Below are positions 40,158-48,841 of a stretch of DNA of 64,000 nucleotides, piece after piece; the first letter of the stretch is position 1; every line of letters starts with the position of its first letter. The notes beneath the pieces are model-generated. The model was given only the letters and a program-made list of their open reading frames with translations. It searched no databases and was not told the origin of the DNA. The DNA comes from CALDTK01 sp965215215 (GTDB lineage: Bacteria > Bacteroidota > Bacteroidia > Chitinophagales > Saprospiraceae), in the NCBI GenBank assembly GCA_965215215.1, contig OZ244043.1, positions 2,728,001-2,792,000 on the forward strand. The letters are read 5' to 3'. The position numbers and the translations under genes are program-made.

Positions 40158-41765
40158 TTGAACGACGCCCCAACGCACGATCGACCCCGCAAAGCAGCCT
40201 CCGACCACGAGCTGGAAGCGGAGAATCAGCGACTTCGACGGGAGGTCGCCGAGCTGCGCACCCAGGTGAATCTGGACGAGCAGGAGTCGCTGCGCGAACG
40301 GCTCGCCTTCGTAGCCGAGCGCCTCGAGCGAGTCGTGGACAGCAGTGGCGTAGGTATCTTCGATTGGTTCGACGCCTCCGAGGAGGAGGTGTTCTTCTCC
40401 GAACGTTTCTTCACGATGCTCGGCATCGAGGAGGAGCGCAACTCGACCACCCGGAGTGAGATCCTGAGCCTCCTCCACCCGGACGATCGCGTGACCGCGA
40501 TCGAGGCGGTGGTAGCGTGCCTGCGCGAACTGTCTACCGTGTCCGCGGAGGTCCGATTCCGGACCCTCAAGTCCGGTTACCGCTGGACGGAGGTGACCGG
40601 GACGGCCACCCGCGACGAAGAGACGGGTCGCTTCAGGCTCACCGGTGGGGTGCGGGACGTCGACTCCCGCAAGCGCCTCCAGATGGCCAACTCGACGCTC
40701 GCCGAAACCCTCAACCTCGTGGTCGCGGGCGCGCGCGCCGGCATCTACGATTGGATCGACGTACGCGATCCCTACCTCGAGGTCTCCGATAGCCTTCGCG
40801 ACTTTCTCGGGTACGAAGAATCGGAGGTCGAGCACACGGTAGACTTTTTCTTCTCGATCATCCATCCGGCCGATTTGCCGAACGTTCGGGCGCTGCTCGA
40901 GCGCGTTTTCGCGGGGGAAGCCGACTACGACATCGAGTTTCGGATACGCTTCAAGAACAAAGGCTACCGGTGGGTCCAGTCCACCGCCACCTGCGTGCTC
41001 GATCCCCCGAACGGCGCACACCGCCTGATCGGGTCCGTGATCGACGTGCACGAACGCCACGTGATGGTTCAGCGCTTGGAGCAACTCAACACGCAGCTCG
41101 ATCGCTTCGCCTACTTGGTAGCGCACGACCTGCGCGCGCCGATCCGCCACATCGGACACTTCGCGCAGGTGATTACCGAGGATTACACCCACGAGCTCAA
41201 TCCGGAAGTACTCCACCACCTGAGCGTGATCCAATCGTCGGCCCACGATATGGAAGCGATGATCCAGGACCTACTCGAGTACAGTCGCACCGGCACCGCC
41301 AAGCTCGATCTCGCCCCGGTGAACCTGACCCAGACGGTGATGCGCGTGCGCGAAGTGCTCGAGTCGCAGTACGAGGGCGAATCCATCGACTGGCGGATCG
41401 GCGAGCTGCCGACCGTGTGGGCGGACAGTGCGCAGATGCGGATGCTGTTTCAGAACCTACTCTCCAACGCCATCAAGTTCACGCGACCCGGGGTACGGCC
41501 CCGCATCCGGGTTGATTGCGTAAAGCGGCAAGACGACTGCGTGGACATCGAGGTGCAAGACAACGGCGTCGGCTTCGATCCCGCCCACCGCGATAAGCTG
41601 TTCGAGGTCTTCACCCGCCTCCACGACGCCTCCGAGTACGAGGGCACCGGGATCGGTCTGGCCAACGTAGCCCGCATCGTGGACCGTCACCACGGTAGCA
41701 TCCGGGCGGAGGGCGAGGAGGGCGCGGGGGCCACGTTTACGGTCCGACTCCCGGCCCTCGACTAG
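40158..41765 (+). CDS. PAS-PAS sensor histidine kinase
   Basis: The product is 535 residues from TTG 40158. A coiled coil at residues 15-58 is followed by two PAS/PAC units (about 55-170 and 185-300; both have R-W-x-x-S/T or Y-R-W motifs of PAS fold 3). The HisKA box is V-A-H-D-L-R-A-P-I-R with His at about residue 323. The HATPase domain has N-L-L-S-N-A-I-K-F, V-Q-D-N-G-V-G-F and G-T-G-I-G-L-A. There is no membrane segment, so it senses a cytoplasmic signal such as light, redox or a ligand. No response regulator lies beside it. Confidence 0.9.
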   Translation: MNDAPTHDRPRKAASDHELEAENQRLRREVAELRTQVNLDEQESLRERLAFVAERLERVVDSSGVGIFDWFDASEEEVFFSERFFTMLGIEEERNSTTRSEILSLLHPDDRVTAIEAVVACLRELSTVSAEVRFRTLKSGYRWTEVTGTATRDEETGRFRLTGGVRDVDSRKRLQMANSTLAETLNLVVAGARAGIYDWIDVRDPYLEVSDSLRDFLGYEESEVEHTVDFFFSIIHPADLPNVRALLERVFAGEADYDIEFRIRFKNKGYRWVQSTATCVLDPPNGAHRLIGSVIDVHERHVMVQRLEQLNTQLDRFAYLVAHDLRAPIRHIGHFAQVITEDYTHELNPEVLHHLSVIQSSAHDMEAMIQDLLEYSRTGTAKLDLAPVNLTQTVMRVREVLESQYEGESIDWRIGELPTVWADSAQMRMLFQNLLSNAIKFTRPGVRPRIRVDCVKRQDDCVDIEVQDNGVGFDPAHRDKLFEVFTRLHDASEYEGTGIGLANVARIVDRHHGSIRAEGEEGAGATFTVRLPALD

Positions 41766-41775
41766 CGGCCGCGCG

Positions 41776-44013
41776 CTACCGTTCGACCCAGCGCAGCAGC
41801 ACCGGGATCAAGAGCAGATCGGCGACGACCGCGCTCGCGAGCGTAACCGAGATCAGTAGGCCCACCGTAACGCTGGGCGGGTGCACGCTAAACAGCATCA
41901 CGAGAAAGCCGAAAAAGAGAATCACACTCGTCAGGATGATGGCCTTGCCGCTCTCGCGAAACGTGGTGGCCATCGCCTCGTCGACGCTCTTGCCGCGGCC
42001 CCGCACCAGTCGGTACTTCGCGAGGAAGTGGATCGAGTCGTCCACGGCGATCCCGAAGATGACCGCGAACACGATCGAGATGCCCGCCTCGAGGTCGATG
42101 CCGAGGTAGCCGAGCAGGGCGCCCGCGATCAGTAGCGGCAGCAGATTGGGGACCAGCGCCACGACCAAGATCCTGAAGTCGCGAAACAGCAGCGCCATGA
42201 GCGCGCTGATCATGAGCACCGCTAAGCCGAGCCCGAGGAGCAGCGAGCGGCGTACGTACTCGGAGTTTTTGTCGAGCAGCAGCCCGGTGCCCGTCTCCCG
42301 CACCGTCACGACCGAGCTGTCGAGGTTCGTTTTGGCGTAAGCCACGATCCGGTCGGCCATCGAGCGGATGGAGTCGCTGCCGATGTCGAGCACCCGCGAG
42401 GTAATGCGGGCCTTGTCGCCGGTTCGGTTCACGAGTACGGCCGTGGCGCTCGAGGGCGCACGGTCGAGCAGCGGGCGCAGTTTCGCGTAGGCGATCGTGT
42501 CGGCGGGCAGGGCGTACTGCCCGGCGATGGCTTGGTTGACGGACTTGATCAGCGCGTTCTGACTCGCGATGGCGCGCAGGGCGGGCTCGCGGCGCATCCG
42601 GTTTTCGACCTTGTCGATCTGCCGGAGCACCGCCAGGTCGTCGGATCGGTAGCCCGGCCGAATGAATACCGCCAGCTCGAAGGGCCGAAAGCCGGTAAAC
42701 TTCCGCTCGAAGAACTCGAAGTCGGCCGTGATCCGGGCCCCGCGCGGCAGTTGGTCGGTGATCTGGTAGTTGGTCGTAATGAGCGCCATGCCCACGAAGC
42801 AGACCGCCGTGAGCGCGGCCCCCCCCCAGGCGATCCGCCGGGTGTTGTCGCGCACCCAGTTGTTGAGGCGCAGCAACCAGGCATCCCAGCGCTCCACCGT
42901 GCCCCGGGTTTGCATGATCTGCTCCTGGGTAAAGAGCGTGAGCAGCGCCATGGTGAAGGTGATCACCGTGACGTAGGCCATCAGCACCCCGATGCCCGCG
43001 TTGAGCCCGAAATCGCGGATCGGTTGCACCCGACTGGTGAGGAGGGTCGCGAAGCCGATGGCCGTGGTCGCGGAGGTGAGCAGGGTCGCGAGGCCTATCT
43101 CGCGCAGGGTCGTTCGGAGTGCCCCGGGTCGCGTCTGCCCGGCGCGCAGCTCGTCGACGTACTTCGTCATGAGGTGCACCACGTCGCTCGTCCCCACGAT
43201 CACCATCAGCACCGGGTAGAGCGCGGCCATGGCGTTGAGCTCGCGGCCGAGCACGGAGAGCAGCCCGAGGAAGAGCAACAGCGCGAGTCCGACGCTCGAC
43301 ATCGCGATGAACACCCCCCAGAAGCGCCGGTAGATGAACCAGAGGATCAGGGTGACGAGCAGTCCCGAGACCACCGTGCTGATGGCCACCTCGCGCTTTT
43401 GCATGTCCACGAACTCACTCTGGAAGAAGGCCCGGCCCAGGTAGTGCACCTCGCTGTCGCTAAAACCCGAAGCGCGCGTCGCGGCGTAGACCCCGTCGGT
43501 GAGTCGGTCCGAGGCGTCGAGCGTCATCTCCTCGTTGGTGCGCACCACGATGGCGAGGGTCGAGGCGTCCGGCGAGATGAGGTTGTAGACGAAGCGCTCG
43601 TCGGCCATCAACTTCACCGAGTCCGTTGCGAGTCGCGCCGGGTCGTCGCGGTGCAGGGCCGGTACGCTCGTGATGCCGAAGGGCGTGCGGAGCGGGTAGC
43701 GGATCTTGGTCAGCGACATCGTGCTGCCGGTCTCGGGCAACGCCTGCAGTCCGAGCGTGAACGCGTGAAACCGATTGAGGAAGGCGGTATCGAACACCGA
43801 CCCGTTCTCCGGGGCCTCCACCGCGACGAGCAGGAAGTTGTCGTCCGACTCGAACTCCTCGACGAACTCCTCGAAGAAGGCGAGGTCGGGGTCGTCCTTG
43901 GGGAAGAAGCTCGAGAAGTCGAACGTGAACTGAAGCTGGAAGCAGGCGAAAACGGCCCCGACGGCGAGCAGGGCGTAGGTGGCGAGGATGCCGTTGCGGA
44001 GGGTTGGATTCAA
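41776..44013 (-). CDS. RND/MMPL-family transporter
   Basis: At 745 residues it shows about 12 membrane helices in two halves, each led by a periplasmic loop: helix 1 near residues 9-27, the first bundle near 205-390 (A-L-Y-P-V-L-M-V-I-V-G-T-S-D-V-V-H) and the second near 590-740 (V-F-A-V-I-F-G-I-A-V-D-D-S-I-H-F). The G-x-x-x-D-D/S signatures belong to the MMPL/patched-like branch of RND exporters, which move lipids or hopanoid-like molecules. No adaptor gene is adjacent, as usual for this branch. Confidence 0.88.
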   Translation of the reverse strand: MNPTLRNGILATYALLAVGAVFACFQLQFTFDFSSFFPKDDPDLAFFEEFVEEFESDDNFLLVAVEAPENGSVFDTAFLNRFHAFTLGLQALPETGSTMSLTKIRYPLRTPFGITSVPALHRDDPARLATDSVKLMADERFVYNLISPDASTLAIVVRTNEEMTLDASDRLTDGVYAATRASGFSDSEVHYLGRAFFQSEFVDMQKREVAISTVVSGLLVTLILWFIYRRFWGVFIAMSSVGLALLLFLGLLSVLGRELNAMAALYPVLMVIVGTSDVVHLMTKYVDELRAGQTRPGALRTTLREIGLATLLTSATTAIGFATLLTSRVQPIRDFGLNAGIGVLMAYVTVITFTMALLTLFTQEQIMQTRGTVERWDAWLLRLNNWVRDNTRRIAWGGAALTAVCFVGMALITTNYQITDQLPRGARITADFEFFERKFTGFRPFELAVFIRPGYRSDDLAVLRQIDKVENRMRREPALRAIASQNALIKSVNQAIAGQYALPADTIAYAKLRPLLDRAPSSATAVLVNRTGDKARITSRVLDIGSDSIRSMADRIVAYAKTNLDSSVVTVRETGTGLLLDKNSEYVRRSLLLGLGLAVLMISALMALLFRDFRILVVALVPNLLPLLIAGALLGYLGIDLEAGISIVFAVIFGIAVDDSIHFLAKYRLVRGRGKSVDEAMATTFRESGKAIILTSVILFFGFLVMLFSVHPPSVTVGLLISVTLASAVVADLLLIPVLLRWVER

Positions 44014-44201
44014 GGGGGGGGGGCGTCGCTAGGGATGGGTTACCAAGGCGAAGGCTTGGGCGGGCGGTAAGGTTTGGACGGCCCGCAAAGCGTGATCCGG
44101 GGCTGGCGAAGCTAAGAGCGGGTAGGAGCCAGCGGGGTACGGGGGTGTCTTTTGGCGTAAGCTGACAATATGCCCGTTACGTATGGCGTATTCTTGGACT
44201 C

Positions 44202-45320
44202 GTGCGCTTTAGAGCCCATAGGACCGTAGGGTGTATCGCTCTGTCGCTGCTCGTTTGGGGCGGGGCTGAGGTTTTCGCGCAAGCGGACAGTGCGCGCAAT
44301 TTGCTGCCCAACCCGGGCTTCGAGGAGTTTCGGGTCCGGCCTATCGGCTGGTACTACCGCGGCGAGCAGTTCGACCGCGTGATGCGCTACTGGCGCTCGC
44401 CGACCGCCGCCTCCCCGGACGCCTACCGCCCGGGGGTCCGCGTGCCGGTGCACTGGTTGCGGCAGGGCTTCGGCGAGCGCGCCGCCCACGGGGGCGGCGC
44501 CATGATCGGGCTCACCCTCTACGGCTGCGCCGAGGGGAAACCGCACTGCCGCGAGTACGTGCAAACCCAACTCATCGAGCCCCTGGTAGCCGGACAGCGT
44601 TACCGCTTCTCGGTGTGGGTGGCGACCCTCGACGGCGGATTGCACGTCGATCAGCTCGCCGCCGCCTTCACCGAGCGGGCGCTCGGCTACGCGGACGAGC
44701 GGCCCCTCGACCTCGCCCCGGAGGTGGCGTTCGGGGGCGTGCGCCAGACGGCGGGGGAGTGGATCGAGCTGAGCCGGGAGTTCGTCGCCACCGGTGACGA
44801 GCACTACATCGTGCTCGGCAATTTCGCCGACGACGCGCACACCGTAACGGGGGAGGCGACGATGGTGCCCGAGCTGCCCTTCGCCTACTACTACCTGGAC
44901 GACGCGAGCTTGACGAAGGTGGATCCGATCCTCGCGGTAGAACCGGCCGAAGGCGACCTCGCGCGAAAATCCCTGCGGCGCGGCACTTCGTTGACGCTCG
45001 AACACGTGTACTTCGACCGTGACTCCGATGAGCTGGAACCGCGCTCCTTCGTCGAGCTCGATAAGCTAGCGGCGTTGATGCGGGCCGCCGCGGGGCGCAA
45101 CGTGCGCATCATCGGCCATACCGACGCCGAGGGCGACCCGGCCTACAACGACGATCTGTCGCGCCGCCGCGCGGCGCGGGTGGTGGCCTACCTCCAGGCG
45201 CGCGGCGTGGAACCGGTGCGACTCAGTTCCGAAGGTAGGGGCATGTCCGAGCCGGTGGCCGAGAACGACTCGGGTGAGGGGCGGGCGCTCAACCGCCGCG
45301 TGGTGGCGCTGGTGGAGTAG
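44202..45320 (+). CDS. OmpA-family outer-membrane protein
   Basis: From GTG 44202 the product has 372 residues. A signal peptide ends F-A-Q-A, followed by an N-terminal carbohydrate-binding-like beta domain (L-L-P-N-P-G-F-E-E-F at its start, Y-Y-L-D-D-A-S-L at its end). A C-terminal OmpA peptidoglycan-binding domain follows, with V-Y-F-D-R-D-S-D-E-L, I-I-G-H-T-D-A-E-G-D and S-R-R-R-A-A-R-V. It probably anchors the outer membrane to the wall; this two-domain layout is common in Saprospiria-like bacteria. Confidence 0.85.
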   Translation: MRFRAHRTVGCIALSLLVWGGAEVFAQADSARNLLPNPGFEEFRVRPIGWYYRGEQFDRVMRYWRSPTAASPDAYRPGVRVPVHWLRQGFGERAAHGGGAMIGLTLYGCAEGKPHCREYVQTQLIEPLVAGQRYRFSVWVATLDGGLHVDQLAAAFTERALGYADERPLDLAPEVAFGGVRQTAGEWIELSREFVATGDEHYIVLGNFADDAHTVTGEATMVPELPFAYYYLDDASLTKVDPILAVEPAEGDLARKSLRRGTSLTLEHVYFDRDSDELEPRSFVELDKLAALMRAAAGRNVRIIGHTDAEGDPAYNDDLSRRRAARVVAYLQARGVEPVRLSSEGRGMSEPVAENDSGEGRALNRRVVALVE

Positions 45321-45342
45321 TGAGATGGCTTAGCTTTCCCGG

Positions 45343-46494
45343 GTGAAGGAAGCCCCCGCGAGACAGCGTTTGATCAGTCTGGACGTACTGCGTGGGCTTA
45401 CGATCGCGCTCATGATTTTGGTGAATAATCCCGGAACGTGGGAGCACATTTACGCGCCCTTTAAGCACTCAGCTTGGCACGGGTGCACGCTCACGGACTT
45501 GGTGTTTCCCACCTTCGTGTTCATCGTGGGGGTGTCGATCACGCTGTCGCTGTCGCGCTTTGGCTGGGCGGGGGAGCCGACCGTGGATGGGCTGCCGCGC
45601 CGCGTCGGCCCGGCGCTCGCGAAAATCTACCGCCGCGTCGCCCTCATCTTTTTGGTGGGCTTGGCGCTCAACTGGTTTCCCTTCTACACTACCTCCATCG
45701 GCGATTTACGCATACACGGCGTACTCCAGCGCATTGCCCTCGCCTACGGCTTCGCCGCGACGATCTGCGTCCTGCTCCCGCCCCGCCGCTGGCTCCCCGC
45801 CGCCGGCGCCACGCTCGCGGCCTACTGGGCGCTGCTCTACTTCGGTGGCGGCGCTGACCCCTACGCCCTCGCCGATAACCTCAAGCGCGCCGTCGACCTC
45901 GGCACCGTGGGCGAATCCCACATGTACGGTGGCTTCGGGGTCCCTTTCGACCCGGAGGGCCTAATCGGCTTCCTCCCCACGGGCTGCACCGCGCTGTTCG
46001 GTGCGTGGGCCGGCCTCCTCGTACAACGCACCCCCGAGCGCGGCGCCCTCGTGAAACGCCTGTTGCTCTACGGCCTCGCCTTAATCGTCATCGGTCTCGC
46101 CTGGGACCTCGTCTTCCCCATCAACAAACCCCTTTGGACCAGCAGCTACGCCTGCTACACCTCGGGCATCGCGGCCTGCGCACTCGGGGTGTGCATGGAG
46201 TTGCTCGACGTGCGGGGCCACAACGCGTGGGCGAAACCGTTCGTGGAGTTCGGCTCCAATCCGCTGGCGATCTACGCGCTGTCGGGCGTGCTCGCCTCGG
46301 CGTCCTCCACCCTGTTCTCGTGGACGAACGGGGCGGGGGAGCACGTATCTCTATTCGAGTGGGTATACGAACACGTGTTTGCGTTGATCCCGGTGCCGGA
46401 GTTGGCTTCGCTGGCGTTTGCGGTGAGTTTCGTGCTGGTGTGTTGGTTGCCGGCGCACTGGCTTTACGGTAGGGGGATTTTTATTAAGCTTTAG
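45343..46494 (+). CDS. NagX/HGSNAT-like acyltransferase (DUF5009 type)
   Basis: The protein of 383 residues from GTG 45343 is a polytopic membrane protein with 10-11 helices. The N-terminus R-L-I-S-L-D-V-L-R-G-L-T-I-A-L-M-I, with N-N-P-G-T-W and A-W-H-G-C-T-L-T-D-L-V-F-P, is the hallmark of the heparan-alpha-glucosaminide N-acetyltransferase (NagX) family. These enzymes carry acetyl groups across the membrane to sugars; in bacteria they serve amino-sugar use. The gene may continue the operon of the OmpA gene, 22 bases upstream. Confidence 0.85.
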   Translation: MKEAPARQRLISLDVLRGLTIALMILVNNPGTWEHIYAPFKHSAWHGCTLTDLVFPTFVFIVGVSITLSLSRFGWAGEPTVDGLPRRVGPALAKIYRRVALIFLVGLALNWFPFYTTSIGDLRIHGVLQRIALAYGFAATICVLLPPRRWLPAAGATLAAYWALLYFGGGADPYALADNLKRAVDLGTVGESHMYGGFGVPFDPEGLIGFLPTGCTALFGAWAGLLVQRTPERGALVKRLLLYGLALIVIGLAWDLVFPINKPLWTSSYACYTSGIAACALGVCMELLDVRGHNAWAKPFVEFGSNPLAIYALSGVLASASSTLFSWTNGAGEHVSLFEWVYEHVFALIPVPELASLAFAVSFVLVCWLPAHWLYGRGIFIKL

Positions 46495-46564
46495 AGGCCG
46501 TCGATTTGGACTTAATCGCGGCAAGCTGGAAAGCGTTAATTTTGGTAAACCGAAAAGTATATTT

Positions 46565-46780
46565 ATGGAAGGCATCCTCTATTTGACGGACGAGAACAAC
46601 GAGCGTCGTTTCGTTCAGATCGATCTCGAGAAGTACGGCGAAGAACTCCAAGATTTTTTAGATGGCCTCGTCGTCGATGCGCGTCGAAACGACGAAAAAG
46701 TACCGCTCGAAGAAGTTGCTGCCGATCTTATCGCGGCTGGCAAGTTGGAAGCAAACTGGAACGAGCCGGAGAAGGCTTGA
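46565..46780 (+). CDS. Antitoxin of a ParE/RelE-type pair
   Basis: The 71-residue acidic protein (I-D-L-E-K-Y-G-E-E-L-Q-D-F-L, V-P-L-E-E-V-A-A-D-L-I) precedes a RelE-like toxin and overlaps it by four bases (TTGA). It has no Phd/RelB signature that I can name, but length and coupling are typical. It should neutralise the toxin and repress the pair. Confidence 0.75.
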   Translation: MEGILYLTDENNERRFVQIDLEKYGEELQDFLDGLVVDARRNDEKVPLEEVAADLIAAGKLEANWNEPEKA

Positions 46781-47037
46781 GGCGCTATACGGTTCTGCTC
46801 GGAAAAGCCGCCAGCAAAGAGCTGAAGCGGCTTCCGGCTGCCGAGGCCAACAAGCTCTTCAAATCGATCGCACGCCTCGCCGAAGACCCACGCCCTACAG
46901 GCTGTAAGAAGTTAAAAGGTTACCAAAACGCGTGGCGAATCCGCCGGGGGAACTACAGAATTCTGTACACCATCAACGACACCGAGATCGTAGTGGAGGT
47001 GCTGTCGGTCGCTCACCGGAAGGACGCTTACCGTTAG
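46777..47037 (+). CDS. RelE/ParE-type toxin
   Basis: Its 86 residues from TTG 46777 match the RelE/ParE fold: Y-T-V-L-L-G-K-A-A-S-K-E-L-K-R-L-P, L-K-G-Y-Q-N-A-W-R-I-R-R-G-N-Y-R-I-L-Y-T-I and V-L-S-V-A-H-R-K-D-A-Y. The Arg, Tyr and late Lys/Asp of RelE-like mRNA interferases are present (R-I-L-Y; H-R-K-D-A-Y), which favours ribosome-dependent RNase action over gyrase poisoning. Confidence 0.88.
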   Translation: MRRYTVLLGKAASKELKRLPAAEANKLFKSIARLAEDPRPTGCKKLKGYQNAWRIRRGNYRILYTINDTEIVVEVLSVAHRKDAYR

Positions 47038-47073
47038 CGCTGCGACGCATGAATTGTGCTGTAGCATTAATCG

Positions 47074-48123
47074 CTACCGCACCCAACGCCCCAAGCTCCG
47101 CTCCTCCAAGCTCCCCAAGTACACCGTATCGCCCCGCCAAACGGCGTTCGTAACGCCCGCAAAGCGCTCCCCCTGGAGCGTCTCCACCACCCGCCCCTCC
47201 GCGTCGAGTGCGAGTACGTAGCCCTTCCTTTCCCCCTGGGGCTGAAACTGACTCGGCGTCCGGTAGATCACCTCCCGCCAAAACGGATACGGTCCGAGCG
47301 CATCCAAAAGGCCCTCGCGCGGGTAGGGGAGACTTACCCACAGCTGCCCACGCTCATCGTAATTCAGTCCATCCGGAAAGCCGGGTAGGTTGTCGGCGAA
47401 TACACTCACCTCGCCGCTGTCCGGGCCGGTAAGCTGATAGCGCAGCACCCGGTACGTCAGCGTCTCCGCAATAAGAAGCGCGTCCCCACTCGGGGTCACG
47501 GCCAGTCCGTTCGGGAAGTCGAGCGTATCGAGCAGCAGCTCGAGGCGCTTCGTTCGGGGGCGGTAGCGGAACACGCGCCCCGTTCCGTGGTGCTCGAGCG
47601 TGGCGCCGTAGGTACCGTCGAGTCCCCAGTCGCGCGTCGCGCTCGTGAGGTACACGGTGCCGTCGTCGGCTACGGTAAGGTCGTCGACCAGGCCGAGGTC
47701 TTCGCCGTCGAAGGTGTCGACGAGGCGTTCGAGGTGACCCTCGCGGTCGGTTTTCATCAGCCCCCGCTCCCCGTCGGCGACGTAGAGCCAGCGGCCGGTC
47801 GGGTCGAAGGCGAGGCCGAGGGGGCGGCCGTACGTGACGGTAATAGGGCGCCAGTCCTTGGCGCCGGGCTCGAGCACGAGCACGTGGCCGTCCGCCGTGC
47901 CGGTGTACAGGGAGCCGTCGGCCGCGATCGCGACGTCTTCCGGACCGTCCCCGGCGGTTGCCAACTCGCGTACGGAATCCAACAACGTGTTTTGCAGCAG
48001 CACGCCCTCGGCTAGCGGGGCCTCGGGTACCTCGAAGGATTCGAAAGTGAGGCCTGTCGGCCAAAACAGCAGGTAGGCGAGGGCGCCGAGGGTGAGGAGC
48101 GAAACGATGTAGCGGACCCGCAT
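47074..48123 (-). CDS. Strictosidine synthase-like/SMP-30-like beta-propeller
   Basis: The 349 residues begin with a membrane anchor (I-V-S-L-L-T-L-G-A-L-A-Y-L-L-F) and continue as a six-bladed propeller with G-P-E-D-V-A-I-A-A-D-G-S-L-Y-T-G, G-L-A-F-D-P-T-G-R-W-L-Y-V-A-D and P-N-G-L-A-V-T-P-S-G-D-A-L-L-I-A-E-T. This is the arrangement of strictosidine-synthase-like proteins, which in bacteria act as lactonases or esterases. The plant reaction is not implied. The gene is single, between two toxin-antitoxin pairs. Confidence 0.82.
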   Translation of the reverse strand: MRVRYIVSLLTLGALAYLLFWPTGLTFESFEVPEAPLAEGVLLQNTLLDSVRELATAGDGPEDVAIAADGSLYTGTADGHVLVLEPGAKDWRPITVTYGRPLGLAFDPTGRWLYVADGERGLMKTDREGHLERLVDTFDGEDLGLVDDLTVADDGTVYLTSATRDWGLDGTYGATLEHHGTGRVFRYRPRTKRLELLLDTLDFPNGLAVTPSGDALLIAETLTYRVLRYQLTGPDSGEVSVFADNLPGFPDGLNYDERGQLWVSLPYPREGLLDALGPYPFWREVIYRTPSQFQPQGERKGYVLALDAEGRVVETLQGERFAGVTNAVWRGDTVYLGSLEERSLGRWVR

Positions 48124-48299
48124 TGGCGGTAAGCTAGGGCGGGGGCGGAGCCTCTTAGAAGATAGCAGCGCGATAATTGATCCTCCGCAGGAAGCGCGTC
48201 AGTGGAACAGACGAATATCAGATAGCCATTGACTTGTCAGCTGTAGCTAACAGTAGTTCAGAAGCCAGTAACTTGGTGGCTAACCTCGAAAGCTCACTC

Positions 48300-48536
48300 A
48301 TGAATCTCCAGGCCGAAAAGCTTCGCCTCATCGAATGGCTCGTCCAGACTCAAGACGTACACATCATCAGTCGGATTGCTGAGTTTATGAAGCAAACCCA
48401 AGCCACGGGGCCTGAAGCCTCACTCAAGCCAATGACAATGGATGAGCTACGCGCAAGACTGGAGGAGTCCGAGGCTGATCTCGCGGCCGGTAGGGTTCGC
48501 GACTTGGAGGAGGTATGGCAATCCTTCGGTGAATGA
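48300..48536 (+). CDS. Antitoxin of a second ParE/RelE-type pair
   Basis: ATG 48300 gives a 78-residue product. The frame upstream to 48177 is less likely, although it stays open. It contains L-R-L-I-E-W-L-V-Q-T-Q-D and D-E-L-R-A-R-L-E-E-S-E-A-D-L-A-A-G-R, a layout common in antitoxins of ParE-like toxins in Bacteroidota. ATGA overlap with the toxin. Confidence 0.75.
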   Translation: MNLQAEKLRLIEWLVQTQDVHIISRIAEFMKQTQATGPEASLKPMTMDELRARLEESEADLAAGRVRDLEEVWQSFGE

Positions 48537-48841
48537 AGCTGCCTATCCGGCTAACCGCGCTCGCTGAGCGTCGACTCCACGATATTGACGCCTACTTCAA
48601 GTCCCGCGGAAACTCCAAGAAGGGAAGAACCACTGTTCACAATGTTGTAAAGAACCTGAGAAAGCTTGGCGAGCACCCAATGCTAGGGCCAAAGCAAACC
48701 GAGCTCGATATTCTCGGTCGTGAATATCGTTTCCCCGTCGTTTCAAAAACTTACAAGGTCTTGTACCGCATCGAGCCCACAAGCGTGGTAGTGTTTGAAA
48801 TATTCGATGTTCGCCAGGACCCTAGCAGGTTAAGCGTTTAA
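48533..48841 (+). CDS. ParE/RelE-type toxin, second pair
   Basis: The 102-residue protein reads I-R-L-T-A-L-A-E-R-R-L-H-D-I-D-A-Y-F, L-G-E-H-P-M-L-G-P-K, Y-R-F-P-V-V-S-K-T-Y-K-V-L-Y-R-I and V-F-E-I-F-D-V-R-Q-D-P. These are the strands and helix of the ParE/RelE superfamily; the C-terminal D-V-R-Q-D-P is typical of ParE-like members. It overlaps the convergent RND pump gene by four bases. Confidence 0.87.
   Translation: MKLPIRLTALAERRLHDIDAYFKSRGNSKKGRTTVHNVVKNLRKLGEHPMLGPKQTELDILGREYRFPVVSKTYKVLYRIEPTSVVVFEIFDVRQDPSRLSV

Noticed and set aside
39330..41246. 638-codon minus-strand frame
   Set aside because: Complementary shadow of the histidine kinase gene and the phosphoesterase; no domain pattern.
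42532..44070. 512-codon plus-strand frame
   Set aside because: Antisense shadow of the MMPL transporter, rich in H, R, E and G without structure.
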